NCBI GenBank assembly: GCA_002789275.1
Contig: PFSX01000015.1
Location: 1-13,421 of the forward strand
Direction of reading: 5' to 3'
Source: Candidatus Huberarchaeum crystalense
GTDB lineage: Archaea > Huberarchaeota > Huberarchaeia > Huberarchaeales > Huberarchaeaceae
Length of the DNA stretch: 13,421 nucleotides
The position numbers and the translations under genes were made by a program. Under the pieces are notes generated by a model. It did no database searches. It saw only the letters and a list, made by a program, of their open reading frames with translations, and was not told the DNA's origin. This document shows positions 6,901 through 12,692 of the stretch, piece after piece; position 1 is the stretch's first letter; every line of letters begins with the position of its first letter.

Positions 6901-9765
6901 TAGAACAAGAGATTGCGAGGTGCTGACAGAGTGTTCGCAGCCGCATTCTGAGCAATTATTATCTGTTCCTTCACTTGTATCATTCAATTTGCAATAACCT
7001 GTTTTGCATCCATCATTCCAGTTTATCCAAGAAGCTATAGAATTTGCTGAATTGCATTTTGGAGTTGCATTAAGTGTTAAAGTTGAGTCAGAATAAAAAA
7101 ATGTGTCGTTTCCGTCTGATAGCGCGCTAAGATTATATTTTAAAATGCAATCCCCTGTGCTACAATTAATTTCAGGATCAGCAATAAAACTTTGCGTGTT
7201 ATTTATATAAGGTCCATTATCAATCATATATTCATCTGTTTGGGTTGTCTTTCCTTTTAATGTTAAGTTTGAACTTCCGGCAGTATAATTCCAATTACTA
7301 ATATTTACATACCATATAAGGTCGTGCGCTCCGCCGAGTATGTTCCATTCATCGAGATATAAAGATATTGGAACTTGGGAACAAGTATCGTGCATCATAG
7401 GCATATTTAATTCCATATGTGGATGTGCTTTAAATATTTTTACTTCAAGATTTTTATGCGCGCCATTTCTTTCACAAGGCGATTCGTGGCATACATTCCC
7501 CCCACTTCCGTCAGTTTCGCTGCGAATTATTGACTCAAAAATATAGCGAGTATAAATATCAAGCACATCCCACTTTCCAACAGTTATATTATATGTTGCA
7601 TTTATTGGGTGCGAAGAGTTAAGAATGCAGCCAGACCTATTTGTAGCATTTTCAGGTAATCCAGATATTACTGTAAAATTTGTTAAATTCCAATTTGCGC
7701 AAACAACATTACCTCCAATATCTGAATAATAATCTGGTTCTTTTGAAAATGAAACATTTATTGTTTGCAGTGAACTTGAAACATTAACTTGAACAGCGCA
7801 GGTAAATCTAGCTGTTGTGTCGTGATAGTGAAAATTGTTTTTCATAAAGCACTCACTCCAAGTTAGATCTGTGTAAGACGCAGAGATATTGGTTGTGTAG
7901 GCGCTAGCAGTTATATTATAATCATGGCAAGATTCTTGGCGTTGTGGGCTTATTATTTTATTCATTCCAAATCCGCCAGGGCAAGTGGTTTTGCTGGTTT
8001 TGCTTTGTGTTGTGTACCGCCAGGTTTGGGGGGCAATAGAGCAATAATCACATCCTGCAAGCGAAATATTTACATTATTTTTTACAGCTAAACCACGGCA
8101 TCTGCAGGAATTGTTCACATGTAAAGTAAAGGTTATATTTTTAATAGAATTTGCAGGAATATTGCTTATATTCCATTTTAATTTTAGAGTTGTGTTTGTT
8201 TCCTCGCTGCTTATGAAAACCGCGTCGCTATTATTACTGTAATTTGTCACAACTTTAAAGCAAGACCCATTGCCGCAAGCGCAGGCAGGAAATGTCAAAG
8301 TGTCTTCAACTTCAACATTTTTGCTTGTTGTGTTTGTGTTTTCAGAACCAAAATTTTTAACAGTAATTGTAAAATTATTTAAATTATTTCCAACCGCCAA
8401 ATCAATCGGGCCTGTCTTTGTTACGCGCACATCTGGAAAAGTCGCAGAATCTCCGACAGCAGAAAAGACCTGTGTGTTATCTTTATCGCACTTATCTTTG
8501 AATTTTTTGTATAATATAATAAATGCTTTGAGTTCTTCCCAAGACCTTTGGCAGCTTCCATTATAATATAAGGTTATATTTATTGTTGCGTTTGGTTGAA
8601 GTGGCGATGAAAAATTTATTATAGTTATGCTATTCTCTTCTTGCTTTGCATCAAAATTTGGTGTTGAAGATATATTATTGTAAATATAGTTCCACATGCC
8701 ATTAAACTGCAATGATATATTTTTAGCATCTTCGTCGCCAATATTTTTAACTTGTAAGGTTAAATTTCCTTCATGGCAGCCTTTTGGTGCATTTTTGTCT
8801 AAAATAGTTGTTTCAAGTTTTGGTGATTTTAGTATGACTGTTGCGCTTCCTTTGCCTTCATGCTCTTCGATTCTACACCCATCATCGCAACCATATGAAC
8901 TCATTCCTTCAATTATTAGTTTTTCTGGCTCGCAGCTCGCGATCGTCATATTATAATTCATTTGTAAAATTTCATTAGAAGCAAGTGCTGCAAAGATACA
9001 GGAATAATTTTGGTCTGTTTTATTGCAATTAGCGTTAGATATCGCGCTAAGCTCTTCAAACCCCACGCTGTTTGTTATATTTAGCCAAACATTACTCGCA
9101 TTTCCTTGCTCCTCATTTTTTAATGTTACCCTCCATGTTAATATATCTCCAACTGTTGCTTTTGGTGTTTGCGTTGGCACAATTGACTGTCCATTCACAG
9201 CAACTGCCTCAATTTTTAATGTCAATGACGGCGTAAAAATGTTTTGTCCCCGTGTTGCTGTTTTTGTATAATTATTAAAATTGCCTTCTTTGTCTTCTGC
9301 ATAATATGAAAAATTTGCGTAATGCATACCTGCTGCACTACAATTTGTTTTTAGGTTTAATATGATGTTTAGTGTGGAACTGTGGCTTAAATTAGTTGTG
9401 TTGAAAATAAGGATGTTGTCATTTGTTGCGTTTTCGAGCGCGCTAGTGTTGCCGCTCACAAACCATTCGAGCAAAGAAGTATTTGCAGGTAGAGTATAAT
9501 TAATTGTTAAGTTATATAAATAATCGCCTGCATTGTTTGTGGTTATAATTGAAAGGTTTGATTCGTTGCAGATGTTTGTATCGGGTGCATTGATGTAGAA
9601 TGTTACGCTGGTTATTGGAGAGTTTGCGAACGAGCTAACAAGAGTTGATCCTATGAAAAATAACATAAATATCACAACAAAAATAAGCATTTTGCTTTGA
9701 ATAAACTGATTTTTTAAAATTTCTTTTTTAAATAAAGCCATATATTGATTTAGATAACTAACCAT
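979..9765 (-). CDS. giant secreted DUF11-repeat surface protein, membrane-anchored
   Basis: Encodes about 2,928 residues with no internal stop. The N-terminus has a basic stretch followed by a hydrophobic segment (about 26-44, MLIFVVIFMLFFIGSTLV) ending near SFANS, fitting a signal peptide or anchor. The ectodomain is built of many divergent beta-type units with the DUF11 pattern: TKT, then Y-x-I-x-V/I-K-N-x-G, A-Y-N-V/I, D-x-L-P-x-G. The clearest are near residues 445, 955, 1220, 1485, 1760, 2040, 2325 and 2590; weaker ones lie between. A hand count finds roughly 190 N-x-S/T sequons, about one per 15 residues, and many paired cysteines. Near the C-terminus is a Cys motif (CEGNETCLTCETDCG, about 2840-2855), then a transmembrane helix (about 2889-2912) and a 16-residue lysine-rich tail. 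Likely role: cell-surface adhesin or envelope protein; partner unknown. Start is uncertain: TTG 9783, ATG 9765 (chosen by distance from a TATA-like box) or ATG 9741. Confidence 0.85.
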   Translation of the reverse strand: MVSYLNQYMALFKKEILKNQFIQSKMLIFVVIFMLFFIGSTLVSSFANSPITSVTFYINAPDTNICNESNLSIITTNNAGDYLYNLTINYTLPANTSLLEWFVSGNTSALENATNDNILIFNTTNLSHSSTLNIILNLKTNCSAAGMHYANFSYYAEDKEGNFNNYTKTATRGQNIFTPSLTLKIEAVAVNGQSIVPTQTPKATVGDILTWRVTLKNEEQGNASNVWLNITNSVGFEELSAISNANCNKTDQNYSCIFAALASNEILQMNYNMTIASCEPEKLIIEGMSSYGCDDGCRIEEHEGKGSATVILKSPKLETTILDKNAPKGCHEGNLTLQVKNIGDEDAKNISLQFNGMWNYIYNNISSTPNFDAKQEENSITIINFSSPLQPNATINITLYYNGSCQRSWEELKAFIILYKKFKDKCDKDNTQVFSAVGDSATFPDVRVTKTGPIDLAVGNNLNNFTITVKNFGSENTNTTSKNVEVEDTLTFPACACGNGSCFKVVTNYSNNSDAVFISSEETNTTLKLKWNISNIPANSIKNITFTLHVNNSCRCRGLAVKNNVNISLAGCDYCSIAPQTWRYTTQSKTSKTTCPGGFGMNKIISPQRQESCHDYNITASAYTTNISASYTDLTWSECFMKNNFHYHDTTARFTCAVQVNVSSSLQTINVSFSKEPDYYSDIGGNVVCANWNLTNFTVISGLPENATNRSGCILNSSHPINATYNITVGKWDVLDIYTRYIFESIIRSETDGSGGNVCHESPCERNGAHKNLEVKIFKAHPHMELNMPMMHDTCSQVPISLYLDEWNILGGAHDLIWYVNISNWNYTAGSSNLTLKGKTTQTDEYMIDNGPYINNTQSFIADPEINCSTGDCILKYNLSALSDGNDTFFYSDSTLTLNATPKCNSANSIASWINWNDGCKTGYCKLNDTSEGTDNNCSECGCEHSVSTSQSLVLTKPLLSITFDRKPDIVSEDIATYEIIVKNLGPGAAYNAIVNITFDEGMEYSNWSAPIGSNISLIENTSKYATFSIDKIEPSSLAKFNANATVTKCSNMSLFADVKVGCFDVECSNSSASSYAIIKTPITQVSVSEMDSVTLCITNLSDPNFTSNLSIEMKGETSLYNVTINYLPFVGFNVTQVTINESVVSPITYNPDGSITFVIDKIKKDETVQPFFKYNATSCCSPSQSQSKAKITYQTVCQFAEGSTGTTLEKYSPTFVVLDPEISITKTPLWIAKENKSQIIWNITVKNTGNADAYGINITDLLPINTLFDSTNCESMNGTTGGSGTSDDLFWCALNTLANHSQISINITANITGCNLTTKNNATVCWGCYSGNCNCTIGCASTTSDLDTQPIMRIASISAPEIGPCEEKNITFNINTNVLPAHNWNISTTLGNDLKYANLWWVVGNSTQVDFEQINNQYILWNGSSQTNNTNMQIIVSVRAFNSSEQCIAAASGNVSVNLTYFDSCSEEFSDAKTTNINYTNPSINLEVANTSQTVNFGENRTWTIKVTNNGGPAYNLTILHSLAEGFSDLWTNVSGEINEINRTINWTIDLLAGKTWSAQVKAKPTCPVAYNSTTFVNGSCANCNYATTINQTTNSTIIGANAPFIIKERKYSNLSIGEKQDYIITTEIKCGTIENITINDYLESRLHYINGSATCKYTNTTNSNYFCNDSTLNCSVLNETTESLLWQCKSSLGNISAPITIIMNHSTFVENISTNTNSTQLKNRINTSYYSSGPEANEFFNSTNQGAETVNETSTTFTVLEPNIVANKTRTSDTPVSIDDIINYTISLKNNGSSTAWNITIIDYIPDGLIYNSSEIIPLFVNTTIIIQNISKINVNETVNFWLAFKVNETYRDNKFIVAGDNIGANQLNIIYYSTNQTKADEYNGTAREYSTDANSNYSLVQRGIIIAPPTFYKYTNQINASLGQPLEWTIITNTTRGGVKNLTLFDNSTNFNITAIENCTFTYLNSTAASCVSNCKIINNNTVYCNFSDVRIGILNLNFEGFVNNASNLHKGSILYNFANITYYNSTNETFKINANASIVILEPNITISKTVNPQQQAPGFPINYTITIKNEGNSIAYNVSVLDYLPDGTEFLSNSTSKSTDAFDISSPPDRRNLTYFFSNVNVSETIIITISARVKTKYDNNSDVIIGDYLLNKADAVSMSWNSQNSRNYTTNASADLLVVEPNLLLSITQQNNSLPSGAINNYTFYLCNYGNSTTYNISFNATLLSGVVFINWSATTTPISNSQINLSDGSQMLLYMFDNLTNGSCINISVLAFINNTYSNNTFLNQDDTVQISANLSGWSAPSNGHQYNHTNTISTNVELPNIIITKTSISESYPNQNITYNISICNAGKGVAYNITTTDILANGTTFLNATPTPNSTTQINNRTRTLIWKISSIENNTCYTITINASINETYEDTNISGTYKQGEYVRAEENLTNHINATYLSYISGPYQEFNTLTNHTMKMQSVVLEILNISIPSKVYPCQDFTGNLTIKNTGNITAYNVIAHYVMNGIYFVDVLSLKFSNNISNVENEWSAIISKIVPNETLNITFIGRPHAINDTINATLFITDDTIFNTRNSTIMNVSAPHLVLDTKKISDKIEYKKEVEYQINITNKGNDIAKNVIVFVGAYGFELISTDAQLDNGAPAHTYTSFDLSQNESKIINLKLKVIKYGDLSLRFENKIYCNWDCENKEIYSLFYLIPPKTSKYQHCHRIFYKFTTPICANQKICLIIPSNENANCGGCCDAFMTNFTLNIDNQTTHKIQPNQIFCFNTTIGTHLLTFSRHNLYNTPTIINVKNCSNCTCGDKVCDSTCKENYKNSLEDYSKIPVCRDEKCEGNETCLTCETDCGKCNATKEDHIITSLSNKTNQGQHSCCLFGLGCNLRFIACWYWWVLLILAVIVGYYIYIYKNYKEYKKPKIKNQKK

Positions 9766-9783
9766 CTCTTGGTTTGATAACAA

Positions 9784-9832
9784 AAAACAACGCTCTTTAT
9801 TTTAACAATGTATAAATATTAATAATAATATT
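9784..9832. promoter_or_regulatory. divergent promoter region, giant surface gene / thioredoxin
   Basis: This short gap must hold both promoters. For thioredoxin, TATAAATA at 9811-9818 lies about 15-22 bases before the ATG at 9833, consistent with a leaderless transcript. For the giant gene, two - strand TATA-like candidates exist: the complement of the same box, and ttaaaataaa over about 9794-9803, some 34 bases before ATG 9765. No Shine-Dalgarno sequence is evident on either side. The shared space makes linked regulation possible but does not prove it. Confidence 0.5.
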
Positions 9833-10147
9833 ATGGTATTAGAAATTTCAGATAATGAATTTGACAAAACAATCGAAGAGAACAACATAGTCATTGTTGA
9901 CTTTTGGGCGCCATGGTGCGGGCCCTGTCAGATGATGGCTCCTATTTTTGAAGAACTTTCAAAAAAGCATGAGGATTGGACTTTTGTAAAATTAAATGTA
10001 GATGAAAATAATGAAAAACCAAGTCAATATAGTGTTAGCGGAATACCTACTTTTATTATATTTAAAGGCGGCGAGACAGTTAAGCGAATTGTTGGCGCGC
10101 GCCCTCTTGAAAGCATTGAGCGCGAAATTGAAGATGTTGTTGAATAA
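9833..10147 (+). CDS. trxA: thioredoxin
   Basis: Cytoplasmic thiol-disulfide oxidoreductase of 104 residues, the normal length of the family. The active site WCGPC is at residues 28-32 (in FWAPWCGPCQMM), the buried aspartate at 23 and the cis-proline in SGIPT at 72, all as in classical thioredoxins. FKGGE and the C-terminal helix complete the fold. There is no signal peptide, so it acts inside the cell. A thioredoxin reductase is not in the window, so the electron donor is unknown. It is divergent from the giant cysteine-rich surface gene and followed 143 bases later by RFC, which has its own promoters. The ATG is the natural start, with the TATA box close upstream. A glutaredoxin-like role is less likely because of the WCGPC motif. 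Confidence 0.95.
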   Translation: MVLEISDNEFDKTIEENNIVIVDFWAPWCGPCQMMAPIFEELSKKHEDWTFVKLNVDENNEKPSQYSVSGIPTFIIFKGGETVKRIVGARPLESIEREIEDVVE

Positions 10148-10179
10148 ACCCACAAAAATTATAAAAATAATTCAATTTC

Positions 10180-10313
10180 ATATAAAGTATTGCTGATAAA
10201 TCTACAAAAATCATATGTTAGAAATATTAACTGAAAATATCTTACAAAAAATATTATATAAAGTATTGCTGATAAATCTACAAAAATCATATGTTAGAAA
10301 TATTAACTGAAAA
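10180..10313 (+). repeat. exact 58-bp direct duplication of the RFC promoter and first codons, offset 76 bp
   Basis: Bases 10180-10237 are identical to 10256-10313, with an 18-base spacer (10238-10255). Each copy contains a TATA box (atataaag), the same 25-30-base region before an ATG, the ATG itself and the codons for MLEILTE. The identity ends in an A-run that is one base shorter in the first copy, and this puts the first copy out of frame with RFC. The result is two tandem promoters, each with its own start codon, in front of one gene. It is either a recent tandem duplication, a maintained control element, or an assembly artefact. Confidence 0.9.
10215..10310 (+). pseudogene. 31-codon mini-ORF from the duplicated RFC start (truncated RFC copy or leader ORF)
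   Basis: ATG at 10215 is the duplicate of the RFC start. It reads MLEILTEN and then leaves the RFC sequence, passes through the second promoter copy, and stops at TGA 10308-10310, 18 bases inside the true RFC gene in another frame. The peptide is hydrophobic and basic with no recognisable domain. If the upstream promoter is used, ribosomes would translate this ORF across the RFC start, which could lower or couple RFC expression. It may equally be an inert by-product of the duplication. Confidence 0.5.
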
Positions 10314-11244
10314 ATATAGGCCGTCAAAAGTTAAAGATGTTGTGGGACAGCCAGAGATCACTTTACGTTTGGCTGCATTTATAAAAGCTAAAAACATCCC
10401 TCACTGCTTGTTTGCAGGACCACCGGGCGTTGGAAAAACGAGCGCTGCAATTGCAATGGCAAAAGAATTATTTGGACAAGAGTGGAAAGCAAATTACATA
10501 GAAATGAACGCATCTGACGAGCGCGGAATTGATATTGTTCGCGATAAAATTAAAGAATTCGCAAAAACCGCACCACTTAATACAGAATACAAAATAATTT
10601 GCTTAGATGAAGCAGATGCTTTAACAAAAGACGCACAACATGCTTTGCGACGAACAATGGAAACATTTTCAAAAACCTGCCGCTTTATCTTAATATGCAA
10701 CTACTCTTCGCGCATCATAGACCCTATTCAATCCCGATGCGCAATTTTTCGATTTAAAAATGTTGATGCAGCAGACATAGCTAAAAAAATAAAGGACATC
10801 ACAGAAAAAGAACAAATTAAATGCGAAGAAGGTGCTATTGAAGAAATCGCAAAAGTCGCAGAAGGAGATTTAAGACAAGCAATTAATATTCTTCAAATAG
10901 CGTCGCCAGATGTTAAAATAAAAGAAGTTTATGAAATATTGGGCAGAGCCCAATCAAATCAAATCCTAGAATTATTATTCTTGTGTTTAAATAATGAGTT
11001 TATAAATGCGCGCAAAAAGTTGCGCGACTTCTTGTTTAATCAAGGTATAGAGAGCCATTTTATTCTTAAAGAAATAAGCCACCAAATTGCTGAAAATACA
11101 GAACTAAGACTTGACGATGTTGAGCGCGCAAAAATATTGTCTTTAATAGGTGATGCAGAATTTAGGGTAAATGAAGGCGCAGATTCACTTATACAAATTA
11201 CTGCATTATTAGCAAATATTGCAGCACTTAGCAGCCATAAATAA
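10291..11244 (+). CDS. rfcS: replication factor C small subunit (sliding clamp loader)
   Basis: AAA+ ATPase that, with the RFC large subunit, opens the PCNA clamp and loads it on primed DNA. The 317-residue length is typical of an archaeal small subunit without an intein. Motifs in order: RFC box EKYRPSKVKDVVGQ (7-20), Walker A GPPGVGKT (43-50), NASDERGID (73-81), Walker B ICLDEAD (103-109), sensor 1 ICNYSSRI (135-142), SRC motif with the trans-acting arginine (148-150), and sensor 2 GDLRQAIN; the rest is the helical collar domain. ATG 10291 gives the standard N-terminus (LTEKYRPS), and a TATA box at about 10255-10263 supports it. The promoter and first seven codons are duplicated upstream. 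The large subunit is not in the window. Confidence 0.97.
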   Translation: MLEILTEKYRPSKVKDVVGQPEITLRLAAFIKAKNIPHCLFAGPPGVGKTSAAIAMAKELFGQEWKANYIEMNASDERGIDIVRDKIKEFAKTAPLNTEYKIICLDEADALTKDAQHALRRTMETFSKTCRFILICNYSSRIIDPIQSRCAIFRFKNVDAADIAKKIKDITEKEQIKCEEGAIEEIAKVAEGDLRQAINILQIASPDVKIKEVYEILGRAQSNQILELLFLCLNNEFINARKKLRDFLFNQGIESHFILKEISHQIAENTELRLDDVERAKILSLIGDAEFRVNEGADSLIQITALLANIAALSSHK

Positions 11245-11423
11245 ATATTGTCAAAATTGTGTTTGTTAAGAGATTTATAATTTTCGCAATATTTAAACTT
11301 TTAGCTCAGTAACCTTTTGATTTTCAAATATAGCAAACCTTTACTACAAAAAGCACACTTTACTTTATAGAATCTTTATTCAAATTACGTACAAACATTA
11401 AAACAAAAACAAGAGTAAATAAA
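11245..11423. terminator. convergent gap between RFC (+) and MC1 (-)
   Basis: No gene is seen here. Downstream of MC1 on its own strand are T5 and T4 runs (complement of aaaacaaaaac, about 11400-11410), a plausible terminator for that gene. Downstream of RFC the + strand has only short T-runs (about 11277-11335). AAATATTG (11243-11250) and CAATATTT (11287-11294) are exact reverse complements with a 36-base loop, which may form a weak stem after RFC. Confidence 0.4.
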
Positions 11424-11732
11424 TTATTTTCTTACTTTTCGTTCTACGCCAACTTTCTTAACATTTGCTTTCCAAACTTTGCTTCCAAGCCATTTAGGAG
11501 CACCACTAGGAACTGAAATTTGTTTTCTGTTTCCTTTAAATGTATGTACTCTAATTACATTGTCTTGCAATCTTTTTCTTTCTCTTAGATCTATGTTTGT
11601 GCTTCCTCTTGCAGCAGCTTTTAATGCAGCAGCTCGTGGTGATTTGTTGTGAAATATAACATTTGTATCTTTGCCTTTGTTGTCAAGAAGAACATAATAT
11701 TTCTTCTGACTACTTGTTGCTTTTTTTGCCAT
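11424..11732 (-). CDS. MC1-family non-histone chromosomal protein
   Basis: Small basic architectural protein that binds and sharply bends DNA; MC1 is known from Methanosarcina and haloarchaea. The 102-residue product follows the family pattern: YYVLLDNKG at 12-20 (FVLRD-like), SPRAAALKAAARG at 31-43 (the PRqAALKAAnRG signature), IDLRER at 47-52, VHTFKG at 62-67 and PSGAPKWL at 75-82, where family members carry the Pro and Trp of the DNA-bending face. A ten-residue K/S/T-rich extension precedes the core. It is probably a main chromatin protein here; no histone gene is in the window. It converges on RFC and diverges from uS10 across a long gap. Unlike its neighbours it has a clear G-rich ribosome-binding site. 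Confidence 0.9.
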   Translation of the reverse strand: MAKKATSSQKKYYVLLDNKGKDTNVIFHNKSPRAAALKAAARGSTNIDLRERKRLQDNVIRVHTFKGNRKQISVPSGAPKWLGSKVWKANVKKVGVERKVRK

Positions 11733-11737
11733 TTTTT

Positions 11738-11774
11738 CCCCCCTTTGAAAAAATAAAAATACATTAACTTTTAA
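11738..11774 (-). promoter_or_regulatory. MC1 ribosome-binding site and TATA box
   Basis: Six consecutive G residues on the - strand (complement of 11738-11743) lie five bases before the ATG, in the right place for a Shine-Dalgarno-like site. The TATA-like cttaaaag (complement of 11767-11774) is about 38 bases upstream of the start, giving a predicted leader of roughly 10-15 bases that just contains the G-run. This differs from the leaderless-looking starts of thioredoxin and the ASCH gene. Confidence 0.55.
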
Positions 11775-11776
11775 GG

Positions 11777-12179
11777 TTAATATTATTTCCTATTCTTTGT
11801 TTTGTGTATTTGAAAAGGTTGCAAAATTTTTTAGAAACTTTACATTTTCCTTTTAACACTTTGCTCGCGCAAAATGCAGACATACTTTACTTAGTAAAGT
11901 ATATAAAACCGTTGTATGTAACGATTTTACATAAAAAGTTCGCTCTGGAACTTTTCATATCATAATGTGTATAGGTAAGTTGATTTAAAAAGAAAAGTGA
12001 TTTATATGCCTCTATTTAGTATATAAATGTAAAAACATTTGTCTCTTTTAAAATATCTTTTGTTAAATATACTCTTGTGCAAAATACGCAAAAGTTGTTT
12101 CAACAACTATTATATTTATGTTAAAATATCTTATGGTATTAACTCAAAAAATTAAAACATTACAAACAAGGATTTTGTA
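11777..12179. other. gene-free region with a cluster of inverted repeats, MC1 / uS10 divergent gap
   Basis: No ORF of useful length is seen. Inverted repeats: TTTGC/GCAAA (11860-11873), ATACTTTAC/GTAAAGTAT (11882-11902, 3-base loop), TATGTAA/TTACATA (11915-11933, 5-base loop), AAAAGTTC/GAACTTTT (11934-11955, 6-base loop), AAATGT/ACATTT (12025-12040) and AGTTGTT/AACAACT (12093-12108, 2-base loop). A strong TATA box, tatataaaa at 11900-11908, overlaps the second stem, and another, tatataaatg, lies near 12020-12029. The middle part could be a structured small RNA or operators for MC1 and uS10. For uS10 itself, aagga at 12168-12172 is a weak ribosome-binding site 7 bases before the ATG, and attaaaac near 12151 a possible TATA box. 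Confidence 0.5.
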
Positions 12180-12488
12180 ATGGCTAAACAAACGAAAATA
12201 AAACTTACAAGTACGAGCATTGACGAGTTAAATAATGTTATATCTCTCATAAAAGAGGTTATTGACCGCACAGGCGCTAACGTTAGAGGACCTGTTCCTT
12301 TACCTACAAAAATCTTGCGGGTTTCACCAAGAAAAAGTCCTTGTGGTGAAGGAGTAAGCACTTATCACAAATTTCAAATGCGTATTCATCGCAGAATTTA
12401 TATTTTTGACACATTAAATGATCGCGCGCTTCAGCAAATTACGCGCCTCCCTATTCCAACAACAGTAAAAGTTGAATTGTTTATGTAA
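12180..12488 (+). CDS. rps10: 30S ribosomal protein uS10
   Basis: Small-subunit head protein. The 102 residues match archaeal S10 throughout: the opening KIKLTSTSIDELNNV, RTGANVRGPVPLPTK (the hallmark GPxPLPT loop), SPRKSPCGEG (RKSPxGEG), the FQMRIHRR strand, and the C-terminal LPIPTTVKVEL. The ATG start gives the standard N-terminus; MAKQ is a short usual lead-in. In many archaea rps10 follows the EF-1 alpha gene, but here it stands alone between a repeat-rich gap and a tRNA cluster. It therefore probably has its own promoter. Confidence 0.96.
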   Translation: MAKQTKIKLTSTSIDELNNVISLIKEVIDRTGANVRGPVPLPTKILRVSPRKSPCGEGVSTYHKFQMRIHRRIYIFDTLNDRALQQITRLPIPTTVKVELFM

Positions 12489-12610
12489 TTAGGTTAGGTG
12501 TACTAAATTTAGTCAACTAAACAATAAGCAAACAATATTTCAAAAAATTTATGGTTTTATGTGAAATAGATTATTTTACATAACATCTTACACACAAACT
12601 TTTATATATT
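12489..12610 (+). promoter_or_regulatory. uS10-to-tRNA gap with palindrome and hairpin
   Basis: ACTAAATTTAGT at 12502-12513 is a perfect 12-base palindrome. TTATGTGAAAT (12557-12567) can pair with ATTTTACATAA (12573-12583) over 11 positions with one G-U, around a 5-base loop. The tRNA-Ser promoter should also lie here; the T/A-rich run at 12600-12610 directly abuts the tRNA, so the functional TATA box may instead be near 12571-12583. No gene is seen. Confidence 0.4.
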
Positions 12611-12692
12611 GCGGGGATGGCGGAACGGCAACGCGCACGCCTGGAAAGCGTGTGTTCGTGAGGACTTGCAGGTTCGAATCCTGCTTCCCGCA
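12611..12692 (+). tRNA. tRNA-Ser (anticodon GGA)
   Basis: Class II cloverleaf: acceptor GCGGGGA/TTCCCGC, D stem GCG/CGC with GG in the loop, anticodon stem CACGC/GCGTG around CTGGAAA, a long variable arm (GTTC/GGAC with loop GTGA), and T arm GCAGG/CCTGC with loop TTCGAAT. Anticodon GGA reads UCC/UCU. No intron and no encoded CCA. The base after the acceptor stem is A, whereas archaeal tRNA-Ser normally has G there. First of three tRNAs in a row. Confidence 0.95.

Noticed and set aside
1973..9271. Several + strand open frames of 68-119 codons inside the giant gene
   Set aside because: They lie antisense to a continuous, clearly real coding sequence, have no recognisable domain and no promoter pattern; they are shadows.
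10002..10196. A 64-codon + strand frame overlapping the end of thioredoxin
   Set aside because: It overlaps the well-supported thioredoxin in another frame and has no family features.
10494..10700. A - strand frame inside RFC
   Set aside because: It is antisense to the Walker B region of a certain gene, with no independent support.
12152..12361. A - strand frame over uS10
   Set aside because: It is antisense to uS10 and resembles no known protein.
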